Assembly (NCBI GenBank): GCA_938038165.1
Contig: CALHRB010000019.1
Span: forward strand, 1 to 11,006
Length of the DNA: 11,006 nucleotides
Reading direction: 5' to 3'
Origin: Candidatus Kapaibacterium sp.
GTDB taxonomy: Bacteria > Bacteroidota > Ignavibacteria > Kapaibacteriales > UBA2268
The notes under the pieces are model-generated. The model was not told the DNA's origin and did not search any database. It saw only the letters and a program-made list of their open reading frames with translations. The position numbers and the translations under genes are program-made. Of this stretch, positions 1 to 6,084 are shown piece after piece (position 1 is the first letter of the stretch; every line of letters starts with the position of its first letter).

Positions 1-249
1 AATTATGAAATACCTGAAGACGATTATAATGGACCTATGCTAAGGTATTTTACTGCAACGGATATTGCTGTATCACTCAGCAAAGATAATAACATCAATG
101 TCAATAATACGGTGGTAAAAAATATTGGTATGGCTTTAGCAAATTTAGGCTTCAAAAAAATAATAAAACGCACGGAAAGGGGGGTGCGATATTACTGGAA
201 AGTAAAGGTACGAGTTACTACAAATGTGTCGGAAAGTGAGATTTTTTAA
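1..249 (+). CDS. C-terminal end of a phage replication protein (VapE/primase-helicase-like winged helix), partial
   Basis: The frame is open from base 1 and stops with TAA at 247-249, so 82 codons of a longer gene are visible; the ATG at 37 is probably internal. The segment FTATDIAVSL, a polar loop, then VKNIGMALANLGFKK, a basic KRTERG and RYYWKV has the order helix, helix, recognition helix and beta wing. That resembles the C-terminal winged helix found in virulence-associated protein E and related phage primase/helicase proteins. The ATPase or primase domains would lie off the left edge, so the assignment is by pattern only. An octamer of the downstream array (TTACTACA, 215-222) lies inside its last codons, which ties the gene physically to the iteron-like region. 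It could instead be another replication initiator or a DNA-binding regulator. Confidence 0.5.
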   Translation, partial: NYEIPEDDYNGPMLRYFTATDIAVSLSKDNNINVNNTVVKNIGMALANLGFKKIIKRTERGVRYYWKVKVRVTTNVSESEIF

Positions 250-263
250 TAAAAACGCAATAT

Positions 264-360
264 TTGTAGTAAGTAGTAGGTGTAGTAACCTACTTTATAT
301 ATTTCCAAAATTTTTTTATGGAAGTTGTGAACCACATACTACACTTACTACTTACTACAA
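264..360. repeat. Long inverted repeat, 24-nt arms
   Basis: The arm at 264-287 pairs with 337-360 over 24 positions, with a single G-T wobble at 279/345. The loop of about 49 bases is AT-rich and contains a smaller TTCCA/TGGAA stem (303-307, 319-323). Each arm carries two or three TGTAGTAA-type units, so the inverted repeat is built from the octamers. It could form a cruciform in DNA or a long RNA hairpin in the leader of the 455 gene. There is no T-run after the right arm, so it does not look like a simple terminator. Confidence 0.8.
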
Positions 361-401
361 GTTGTTAAAATAAGTTAAAAATAAAGATTTTACTAAAAAA
401 A

Positions 402-435
402 TGTAGTAACTGTGTAGTAAGTGGCAGTTACTACA
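402..435. repeat. Perfect 11-bp inverted repeat 20 bases before the gpZ-like gene
   Basis: TGTAGTAACTG (402-412) is exactly complementary to CAGTTACTACA (425-435), with a 12-base loop that itself contains a further TGTAGTAA. The right arm ends just before the AAAGGA ribosome site (440-445) of the gene at 455. A protein bound here, or the RNA hairpin, could affect expression of that gene; this is inference. Confidence 0.7.
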
Positions 436-454
436 AAAGAAAGGAATTATAAAA

Positions 455-976
455 ATGAGATTAAACAATTTTGTAATTAGAGAAATTGAAAAAATGATTA
501 ATGAAGAAAGAAGAAAGATAGACAAAGCACATAAGATTGCTTTGAATCGTGCTGTTAAAACGGCAAAGAGTCGAACAATTAAATTTATAAGAGAAGGTTA
601 CAGTATTAAAAAGCAGGATTTAGATAATGAAATAAAAATGATTAAGTCAGGTAAAACACTATCTATCAAAGCAGTGCATAAAGCATTAGGGTTGATCAAG
701 TATGGTGCTAAGCAAACAAAAACGGGAGTTATTTATAAAACTAAGTCTGGGGGTAAAAGAGGTTTCATAAAATCAGCATTTATTACAGAAGTTGGTAAAG
801 GGAGACACATAGGTGTTTTTAAAAGAAAAACTGAAAAAAGATTACCAATACAAGAAAAATTTGGACCGAGTGCTGAACAGTTAATTAGTTCTCAACAGGC
901 AAGGGAGGTTTTATCAAATGTATTTTATGAAAGATTTAAAATAGAATTGGAGCGTGCAATAAAGTATGGTAAATAG
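455..976 (+). CDS. Minor tail protein Z-like (gpZ family), tail completion
   Basis: The 173-residue protein has a basic helical N-terminus with ALNRAVKTAKSRTIKFIREGY (29-49 region) and a middle basic stretch with GGKRGFIKSAF. Its C-terminal part, GKGRHIGVFKRK, EKRLPIQEKFGPS and a final amphipathic helix, matches prophage minor tail protein Z proteins, where a VF.R....RLPI....GPS segment is characteristic. In lambda, gpZ acts in tail completion and DNA positioning at the head-tail junction. The start at 455 has a good AAAGGA site 9 bases upstream. In lambda, Z lies between FII and U; here FII-like and U-like genes touch each other and Z sits ahead of the terminase, next to the octamer array. 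No other gpZ-like gene is in the window, so this is probably the working copy. The family call is fairly firm; the role is inferred from lambda. Confidence 0.75.
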   Translation: MRLNNFVIREIEKMINEERRKIDKAHKIALNRAVKTAKSRTIKFIREGYSIKKQDLDNEIKMIKSGKTLSIKAVHKALGLIKYGAKQTKTGVIYKTKSGGKRGFIKSAFITEVGKGRHIGVFKRKTEKRLPIQEKFGPSAEQLISSQQAREVLSNVFYERFKIELERAIKYGK

Positions 977-1079
977 TTCAAAGGTACTTCCACAAGGCAT
1001 CCAAAACGAGCACGGTGTCCGCCGTTTTTGTGTAGTTTTTAAGCTAAAAAGGCAGTATTTCGTTTCAGATAATAGTTAA
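966..1079 (+). CDS. Doubtful 37-residue ORF between gpZ-like and small terminase
   Basis: An ATG at 966 overlaps the end of the gpZ-like gene by 11 bases and runs 37 codons to TAA at 1077-1079. A GGAG lies about 12 bases upstream, a little far for a ribosome site. The peptide contains KVLPQGIQNEHGVRRF followed by alternating hydrophobic and basic residues. This vaguely recalls the start of the arm-type or AP2-like DNA-binding domain of tyrosine recombinases (LPxGI ... RF.V), but it is too short to be a working integrase. Its codons are much GC-richer than those of its neighbours. It may be a remnant, a small DNA-binding peptide, or an accidental frame across a structured DNA site (see 991-1032). 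I cannot assign a function. Confidence 0.25.
   Translation: MVNSSKVLPQGIQNEHGVRRFCVVFKLKRQYFVSDNS
991..1032. other. GC-richer dyad island upstream of small terminase; possible cos-type site
   Basis: Within AT-rich surroundings, this stretch has nested partial dyads: CACAA (991-995) with TTGTG (1028-1032), AAACG (1004-1008) with CGTTT (1023-1027), and alternatively ACGG (1012-1015) with CCGT (1022-1025). A run of T follows at 1025-1029. Lambda-type terminases cut at a dyad-symmetric cos site shortly upstream of the small-subunit gene, and this is the position where one would be expected. A weak terminator or a short coding remnant are alternatives. No cleavage position can be read from the sequence. 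Confidence 0.3.
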
Positions 1080-1088
1080 AGATGAATT

Positions 1089-1604
1089 ATGCAGACCATT
1101 GTTGATGTAGAATTTTTAGCAGGATTTTTTGAAAAAACAGTAAGAACAGTACAACTGTGGGCAAAAGTTGAAGGTATGCCTAAAGAAGATGCTGGGAAAT
1201 ATGACATTATCAAATGTGCTAAATGGAGGATAGGAAAGCTTGAAGAAAAAATAGCCGAGCTTGAAAAGGGAGATGTTACATTATACAAATTACAACAAGA
1301 ATATCAGAAACTAAGAAATGAGGAAAAGGCACTTGATCTTGAGGTAAAGAAAAGAAATTTGTTGGACAGAGAGACAGTTGAACTCGTTAACTCTGTATTT
1401 TTAAAATTGATTGTTAGGAATATTAAAGCTCTTGCCCCCAGATTGAACAAAAAAATAAATGGTAACAGTAAAACGCTGGCTGTAATAAATGATGAAATTG
1501 ATGAACTGCTTAAATCAATTTCAAACACACCTATAAATTATTTTGAAAATGAAATAGAAGATATTAGCTCAGTAGAAGAACAGGAAAATGAAATTACAGA
1601 GTAA
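1089..1604 (+). CDS. Terminase small subunit, Nu1-like
   Basis: The 171-residue protein starts with a MerR/Nu1-type winged helix-turn-helix: VDVEFLAGFFEKTVRTVQLWA then KVEGMPKEDAGKYDI, with the wing leading into helix CAKWRIGKL (residues 5-50). A charged coiled-coil-like linker follows (50-92), then a helical C-terminal part ending in an acidic tail (150-171). In lambda the N-terminal wing domain binds cos DNA and the C-terminal part binds the large subunit; length and layout fit that model. Only a weak AAAGA lies before the ATG at 1089. Its last 17 bases overlap the start of the large terminase, which follows in another frame, so the two are translationally coupled. Order and fold support the call strongly; the DNA site recognised is unknown. 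Confidence 0.85.
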   Translation: MQTIVDVEFLAGFFEKTVRTVQLWAKVEGMPKEDAGKYDIIKCAKWRIGKLEEKIAELEKGDVTLYKLQQEYQKLRNEEKALDLEVKKRNLLDRETVELVNSVFLKLIVRNIKALAPRLNKKINGNSKTLAVINDEIDELLKSISNTPINYFENEIEDISSVEEQENEITE

Positions 1605-3552
1605 TATAATTGAATTAATAAAATTTATGCTCAGGGTATTTGAACCCCCTGAGCAAATAACAGTTACTGAATGTGCTGAAAAATATAGAATTCTGCCGGC
1701 ATCAAATCGGGAAGGTGGGGCTTATCTGGTAAGCAGAACTCCATTTGCTAAAGATATTATGGATGCATTTAATGATCCTGAAGTTGAAGAAATTTCTGTA
1801 ATGGGTTCAGCTCAATGGGCTAAAACGACTATTTTGGAAAATATTATTGCTTACATTATCAAAGTACAACCATCAAATATATTAATTGTTTTACCCACCT
1901 TAGATTTTGCGAGAAGATTTTCTAAGACGAGATTAGAGCCAATGATTGATGATTCGCCGGAATTAAAAAAACTTGTAGCAAAAAAGAAAAGCCGTGATTC
2001 CGACAATACTATTTTAAGCAAGTCATTTTATGGGGGGACTATTGTATTGGTTGGTGCGAATTCACCAGGTGGGTTAAGAGGATTTACTGCTCCTTACATA
2101 TTTGTTGATGATATTGACGCAATTGAAATAGGCAGTACTAAAGAAGGAGATTTTATTTCCAGAGCTGAAAGAGCTGCCGAAACTTTCGAGGGCATTCGAA
2201 AGTTTTTTCGCGCATCAACTCCATCTATTGAGGGCGCATCAAGAATTCACAAATACTATAAACAAGGAACGATGGAAGAATGGCATATACCCTGTCCTTC
2301 CTGCAATAAGTATCAGTTGATTGAAATTAACCAGTTAAAATGGGATTATGAAAAAGATGCATTTGGTCATAAGGTTATCGGTAGTGACAAACCCGAAACA
2401 GCAGTAATACAATGCAAATACTGTGGATACGAAATAAATGAAAGTGAAAGACAGATGATGATTTTGAAAGGCAGGTGGGTTGCACAACATCCGGAAAGGA
2501 AAAGACATAGATCGTTTTTCTTTAACAGATTTACATCTCCGTTTTCTTCTTTACAAAATATTTGTAAAGCATATATAGAATCTCAACTCGAAGAAGAAAA
2601 GATGCAGGTGTTTACAAATTTATATTTGGGACTCCCTTATAAACCTGATTCGGTTGTAGAATTATCGGAACTTGAATTAATGAATAATTTAGAGCATTAC
2701 TTGGATCCAGCAAAGCCTTATGTATGTCCCGAACAAGTGCTGATGCTAATCGCAAGTGCAGATGTGCAGGCAGACAGAATTGAAATGCAAATCTGGGGGT
2801 ACGGAATGAATTACGAATGTTGGATACTGAACAGATTTAAATTTTATGGCGATCCTAAATTACCTAAACATATTAGCGGTAGTCCTTGGGCGAGCGTCGA
2901 AAAAATGTTATTGAATACCTGGACAAGGACCGATGGGGTGCCTCTTAAGATTACAGCTGCCGGGATAGACAGTCAATATTTGCCGGACGAAGTTTATAAT
3001 TTTGTTCGTGGTTATGAATTTACAAGAAACTGGTGGGCTATCAAAGGTGCAAGAAATCCATTCGCAGAAATAATCCCCACCAGATACAATGTGATTGAGG
3101 ATAAGAAAAGTAAATATTTAAGGCTTGGCGTTAATCAGGAAAAACAATCTTTATTTGCAAGGTTAAAAATTAAAAAGCCCGATAACTGGAAAGGTGAACC
3201 AATACCCAAATATATACATCACGATGAATCTGTTTGTGATACCGAATATTTTGAGCAATTGGTTTCTGAAATCGGTATAAAAAAAGTATCGGGAAGTGTC
3301 GAATATGTATTGTATGTTAAGAAGAAGGGGGTTTATCGAAATGAAGCCTTGGACTTGCTTGTATATAATTCTATCTTAGCTAAAATACAAAATCCCAACT
3401 GGATTAAACTTAAAGAAAATCTTGATGCAAGAAAAACAAAAGCAACTGAGTTAAATAATAAATCAGATGATGAAAAATCTATTTTACCCAATGCGAGAAA
3501 TATCAAAGTAACAAAAACAAAAAATATATTTAACAAAGTAACTCAATGGTGA
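1588..3552 (+). CDS. Terminase large subunit, GpA family (packaging ATPase and nuclease)
   Basis: This is the motor that pumps phage DNA into the prohead and cuts genome ends. The length of 654 residues is usual for the family. The ATPase comes first: Walker A GSAQWAKTT (73-81), Walker B YIFVDD (170-175), coupling motif ASTPS (209-213). A zinc-ribbon-like pair, CPSC (236-239) and CKYC (276-279), sits between ATPase and nuclease. The RNase H-like nuclease shows acidic residues at ADVQAD (391-396), AGID (458-461) and NEALDLLVYN (585-594). In Walker A, alanine replaces the glycine usually preceding KT. The ATG at 1588 lies inside the small-subunit gene after AGGA. The basic C-terminal tail ends NKVTQW, nearly repeated at the end of the next protein; in lambda the gpA C-terminus contacts the portal, so the tail may do so here. 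Confidence 0.95.
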   Translation: MKLQSNIIELIKFMLRVFEPPEQITVTECAEKYRILPASNREGGAYLVSRTPFAKDIMDAFNDPEVEEISVMGSAQWAKTTILENIIAYIIKVQPSNILIVLPTLDFARRFSKTRLEPMIDDSPELKKLVAKKKSRDSDNTILSKSFYGGTIVLVGANSPGGLRGFTAPYIFVDDIDAIEIGSTKEGDFISRAERAAETFEGIRKFFRASTPSIEGASRIHKYYKQGTMEEWHIPCPSCNKYQLIEINQLKWDYEKDAFGHKVIGSDKPETAVIQCKYCGYEINESERQMMILKGRWVAQHPERKRHRSFFFNRFTSPFSSLQNICKAYIESQLEEEKMQVFTNLYLGLPYKPDSVVELSELELMNNLEHYLDPAKPYVCPEQVLMLIASADVQADRIEMQIWGYGMNYECWILNRFKFYGDPKLPKHISGSPWASVEKMLLNTWTRTDGVPLKITAAGIDSQYLPDEVYNFVRGYEFTRNWWAIKGARNPFAEIIPTRYNVIEDKKSKYLRLGVNQEKQSLFARLKIKKPDNWKGEPIPKYIHHDESVCDTEYFEQLVSEIGIKKVSGSVEYVLYVKKKGVYRNEALDLLVYNSILAKIQNPNWIKLKENLDARKTKATELNNKSDDEKSILPNARNIKVTKTKNIFNKVTQW

Positions 3553-3897
3553 GATATGGAAGACTACAGCCGAATAAAAATTAACAGAGACCTTACAAAC
3601 AAATATTTAGTCTCTGAGTTTTATAAAGAGAATCCTAATGTCTCTCTTACACAGTTGCTGAATTTATTGCTTGAAATGTTTCTTGATGGCCGCATCATAA
3701 GACTGGATGACTCGAACTATGAACAGGTAAAATTTTGTGCTGAGAAGTTAAACAAAACCTGCAAAGAAATCGTTAACATTGTGCTGGATAAACTCGAACT
3801 TGTGCCGGTTGATAATGTAGAAAAAATGAAAATGAATTTGCATAAAGATGAACGCACTGTAAAATTCCAAAAGAAAGTTACCGTTAACAAAGTAACT
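3530..3897 (+). repeat. Duplicated 14-base tail sequence at the 3' ends of two adjacent genes
   Basis: TTAACAAAGTAACT occurs at 3530-3543 and again at 3884-3897, each time in frame and followed by two codons, the second being TGG, then a stop. The genes therefore end NKVTQW and NKVTNW. Similarity extends weakly upstream at the protein level (basic residues, and a second KVT in each tail). Confidence 0.8.
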
Positions 3898-3906
3898 AAC
3901 TGGTAA
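3556..3906 (+). CDS. Unrecognised small protein, probable tandem ribbon-helix-helix, with terminase-like C-terminal tail
   Basis: I do not recognise this 116-residue protein as a named family. Two consecutive units each read as strand-helix-helix of the Arc/MetJ type: unit 1 at about 6-45 (RIKINRDL, a helix over KYLVSEFYKEN, then SLTQLLNLLLEMFLDG) and unit 2 at about 46-84 (RIIRLDDSNY, helix EQVKFCAEKLNKT, helix KEIVNIVLDKLEL). Ribbon-helix-helix proteins bind DNA as dimers; a tandem pair could do this as one chain. A lysine-rich tail (85-116) ends NKVTNW, like the large terminase. The gene starts three bases after the terminase stop with no well-spaced ribosome site, so it probably depends on reinitiation and is made alongside terminase. 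A packaging accessory factor or a late-operon regulator are both possible. The fold is inferred by pattern. Confidence 0.6.
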   Translation: MEDYSRIKINRDLTNKYLVSEFYKENPNVSLTQLLNLLLEMFLDGRIIRLDDSNYEQVKFCAEKLNKTCKEIVNIVLDKLELVPVDNVEKMKMNLHKDERTVKFQKKVTVNKVTNW

Positions 3907-3931
3907 TGTAAATTTATTATTCCCTTCCTTT

Positions 3932-3953
3932 TTAGTGCCCCCTTAGTGCCCCC
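3932..3953. repeat. Tandem 11-bp repeat, two copies
   Basis: TTAGTGCCCCC occurs twice in direct succession (3932-3942 and 3943-3953) in the 109-base gap between the RHH-like gene and the adaptor gene. The unit ends in a C5 tract, a motif common throughout this window. Flanking TGTAAAT (3907-3913) and ATTTACA (3961-3967) are perfectly complementary and enclose the repeats. Confidence 0.75.
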
Positions 3954-3963
3954 ATAGGGCATT
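3945..3963 (+). terminator. Short GC hairpin, weak terminator or attenuator candidate
   Basis: AGTGCCC (3945-3951) pairs with GGGCATT (3957-3963) through a five-base loop, with one G-T wobble, and is followed by TACAATATTAT rather than a clean T-run. It could partly stop or pause transcription between the terminase block and the head genes. It may equally be an RNA stability element or an operator. Confidence 0.35.
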
Positions 3964-4015
3964 TACAATATTATGATGATTAAATTAAGTTTCCCCCAGA
4001 AATTAAAGAAAAATT

Positions 4016-4552
4016 ATGTTTGAAATAGAAAGACTATCGAAAAATAATAAGTTAATTGCGGGTACAAGGTGGGAAATTACGGAAACAGATGGCGATTATC
4101 CTTCCGCTGCTTACAAACTTCAATATATTTTTAAAAATTCTTCCGGCTTAATTAAAGAATACCAAAGTTCTGCAAATAATGGTCATAAGCTTGTGATTAG
4201 CGCTGAGGATACGGCTTTGCTGCAAGGTGGGTATTATACAGTGTTGATTAAAGCAATATCACTTACAGATTCTACCCTCATTTATCCGGTTCATCAATGT
4301 ATTGTTTATGTAAATGGTGATTTGCTTACATCATCTGATGGCAGATCGTTTTATTTGAAGATGGTTGAAAAGCTTGAAACAGTATTGCTTTCTTTGGCAG
4401 ACAAAACTATGAACTCGGTTTCTATCGATGGAGTAAATTATAATTACAATGATATTGATAGAATTGAAAACCTTCTTCAATATTATAAATATAAAGCAGG
4501 AATACAGGACGGTCGGATTGCAAAAAACATTTTAATAACATTTAAAGAATGA
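4016..4552 (+). CDS. Head-tail adaptor candidate: beta-sandwich domain fused to gpW-like domain
   Basis: The N-terminal 100 residues are beta-rich (GTRWEITETDGDYPSAAYKLQYIF, then TALLQGGYYTVLIKAI and CIVYVNGDLL). They match the layout of a phage protein family that carries W...YP....L.Y and a G.Y..... strand pattern. The C-terminal part (110-178) gives a helix MVEKLETVLLSLADK, a beta hairpin SVSIDGVNYNYN and a helix DIDRIENLLQYYKYKAG. This is the order of lambda gpW and related small head-joining proteins, which close the filled head and provide the tail attachment site. The gene sits between terminase and portal, as W does in lambda. It is much longer than gpW (178 against about 68), so the N-terminal domain is an added module. 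It overlaps the portal start by four bases (ATGA). The gpW role is inferred from fold pattern and position. Confidence 0.65.
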   Translation: MFEIERLSKNNKLIAGTRWEITETDGDYPSAAYKLQYIFKNSSGLIKEYQSSANNGHKLVISAEDTALLQGGYYTVLIKAISLTDSTLIYPVHQCIVYVNGDLLTSSDGRSFYLKMVEKLETVLLSLADKTMNSVSIDGVNYNYNDIDRIENLLQYYKYKAGIQDGRIAKNILITFKE

Positions 4553-6084
4553 AAAAGTATTTAAGAAACATATTGATGCGGATATCCCCCATCAGAAAAT
4601 ATGCTGCACAACAGTTTGTAAGATATTTCACAGGTTCAAAAACAACAAGACTTGTCAACGATTGGATATCTGAATTAGAAAGTATTAATGAAGCACTCAA
4701 ATATGAATTTACTCAATTGCTTGCAAGGTCGAGGGAGCTTGCAGCAAACAATGACTATGTAAAAGGATTTTTAAAAAGATGTGTTACGAATATTGTCGGA
4801 CCAGATGGTTTTACGCTGCAAAGTCGTGCGTTAAAAAATAATGATCCTGATGATGAAGTAAATAATGAGATAGAAAGTAAGTGGTACGAGTGGTGTAACA
4901 GAAAATATGCAAGCTTGGATCAAAAGATGTCTTTTGTTGAAATACAAAAACTTGCTGTTAAAATGTGGAAAAGAGACGGTAATGTTCTTGTCAGAAAAAT
5001 AATTAATACCGACGATAACAAATTCGGGTTTTCACTCCAGCTACTTGATATTGATATGTTGGCGTTAAAATATAACGATGAACTATCTAATGGCAATGTT
5101 GTGAAAATGGGGGTCGAATATGATAAGAGTAATAAGCGTGTAGCTTATTGGTTATATCTTGATAAACCATCAAACAATTTGCTGATGCATTATTATTATA
5201 ATATTGCAAATGGTGCTGTAAGAATTCCTTCGGATGAAATTTTACATTTTTATACTTATGAATTCCCGGACCAGGTGCTGGGGGTACCGGCTGTTACTCA
5301 ATCCCTGATAACATTACATAATTTAAGGGGGTATGATGAAGCAGCAATCATAAATGCAAGGGCTGGTGCTTATAAAATGGGGTTCATACAATCGCAGCCA
5401 AATGCCGGTATAGTAAGACAATTTGAAGGACAGGAAGTAGATGAAAACGGTAACATCATATCAGAATTTAGTCCGGGCATTATCGAACAATTACCACAAG
5501 GTCTTGAGTTTAAGGGGTGGGACCCGTCTTATCCAAATAATGAGTATCCCGGATTTATAAAAGCCGTTTTAAGAAGAATAGCTACAGGATTAGGTGTTGC
5601 TTATGCTAATTGGGTGGGGGATTTGGAAGCTGTTAACTTTTCTTCAATGAGATCGGGATTGCTTGATGAAAGGGATAACTGGAAAGATGATCAATCATCT
5701 TTTGTTGAAGGTTTTTTAATCCCGATTTATGAGGAGTGGTTAAAGTACTCCATAATAAGTGGACAAATAAATGTATCATTTTTTGATTACGATAGAATAA
5801 ATAAACCTGAATTTATTGGACGCAGGTGGGATTGGGTTGATCCAAGGGCTGACATTGAAGCTAAGGTTATGGCAGTAAAAAACAATCTGATTACACTAAC
5901 AGATGTAATGGCAGAGATGGGGGTTGATTTCGAAGATTATGTAAGAAGAAGAAGAAAAGAATTGGAAAAACTAAAAGAAATTAAGTTGCTTGAACAGGAG
6001 TTATTTTCTGAAAAGCCAACTGTAAAAGTAAATAATAATGGCAATGGTAAAGCATCGTCAAAATTAATTGAGGAGTTACAATGA
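4549..6084 (+). CDS. Portal protein, lambda gpB family
   Basis: The portal is the dodecameric ring at one vertex of the head through which terminase pumps DNA and on which the connector is built. The 511-residue length is normal for the family. Family signatures visible are LARSRELAANNDYVKGFLKRCVTNIVG near 58-84, ILHFYTYEFPDQVLGVPAV (231-249), EAAIINARAGAYKMGF (264-279), the segment ANWVGDLEAVNFSSMRSGLLDERD and, near the end, WDWVDPRADIEAKVMAVKNNLITLTDVMAEMG. The last is typical of lambda-group portals. The start overlaps the adaptor gene by ATGA and lacks a good ribosome site, so it is translated by coupling; its own stop overlaps the next ATG in the same way. In lambda gpB is trimmed by the head protease; whether that happens here is not visible. 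Confidence 0.95.
   Translation: MKKYLRNILMRISPIRKYAAQQFVRYFTGSKTTRLVNDWISELESINEALKYEFTQLLARSRELAANNDYVKGFLKRCVTNIVGPDGFTLQSRALKNNDPDDEVNNEIESKWYEWCNRKYASLDQKMSFVEIQKLAVKMWKRDGNVLVRKIINTDDNKFGFSLQLLDIDMLALKYNDELSNGNVVKMGVEYDKSNKRVAYWLYLDKPSNNLLMHYYYNIANGAVRIPSDEILHFYTYEFPDQVLGVPAVTQSLITLHNLRGYDEAAIINARAGAYKMGFIQSQPNAGIVRQFEGQEVDENGNIISEFSPGIIEQLPQGLEFKGWDPSYPNNEYPGFIKAVLRRIATGLGVAYANWVGDLEAVNFSSMRSGLLDERDNWKDDQSSFVEGFLIPIYEEWLKYSIISGQINVSFFDYDRINKPEFIGRRWDWVDPRADIEAKVMAVKNNLITLTDVMAEMGVDFEDYVRRRRKELEKLKEIKLLEQELFSEKPTVKVNNNGNGKASSKLIEELQ

Larger units (their letters stand above)
215..435. repeat. Iteron-like array of TGTAGTAA octamers in both orientations
   Basis: Seven exact copies of TGTAGTAA or its complement TTACTACA were found by reading: forward at 265-272, 281-288, 402-409 and 413-420; reverse at 215-222, 352-359 and 428-435. 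Near-copies sit at 273-280, 336-343 and 345-352. Forward copies are 16 and 11 bases apart. The stretch 250-454 holds no ORF I can support. The array lies directly after a replication-type gene, so a replication origin or an operator for the downstream gene is a reasonable inference. Nothing in the sequence identifies the binding protein. Confidence 0.75.

Noticed and set aside
37..249. Stand-alone 70-residue gene starting at ATG 37
   Set aside because: The same frame is open back to base 1 and no clear ribosome site precedes 37, so it is more likely the end of a longer gene.
264..360. Prophage attachment site
   Set aside because: The inverted repeat has no direct-repeat partner elsewhere in the window and no integrase or tRNA end nearby.
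361..396. Sigma-70 type promoter before the gpZ-like gene (TTGTTA with a downstream TACTAA)
   Set aside because: Spacing of about 23 bases and poor -10 match; not enough to call.
250..454. CRISPR-like repeats
   Set aside because: The octamers are short, occur in both orientations with irregular spacing and have no unique spacers of even length; iteron or operator sites fit better.
1076..1528. Minus-strand ORFs opposite the small terminase, and similar ones at 3333-3536, 3717-3962, 8662-8910, 9232-9501 and 10443-10628
   Set aside because: They lie wholly or almost wholly opposite well-supported genes, have low-complexity Ser/Phe/Leu-rich translations and no ribosome sites; they are shadows.
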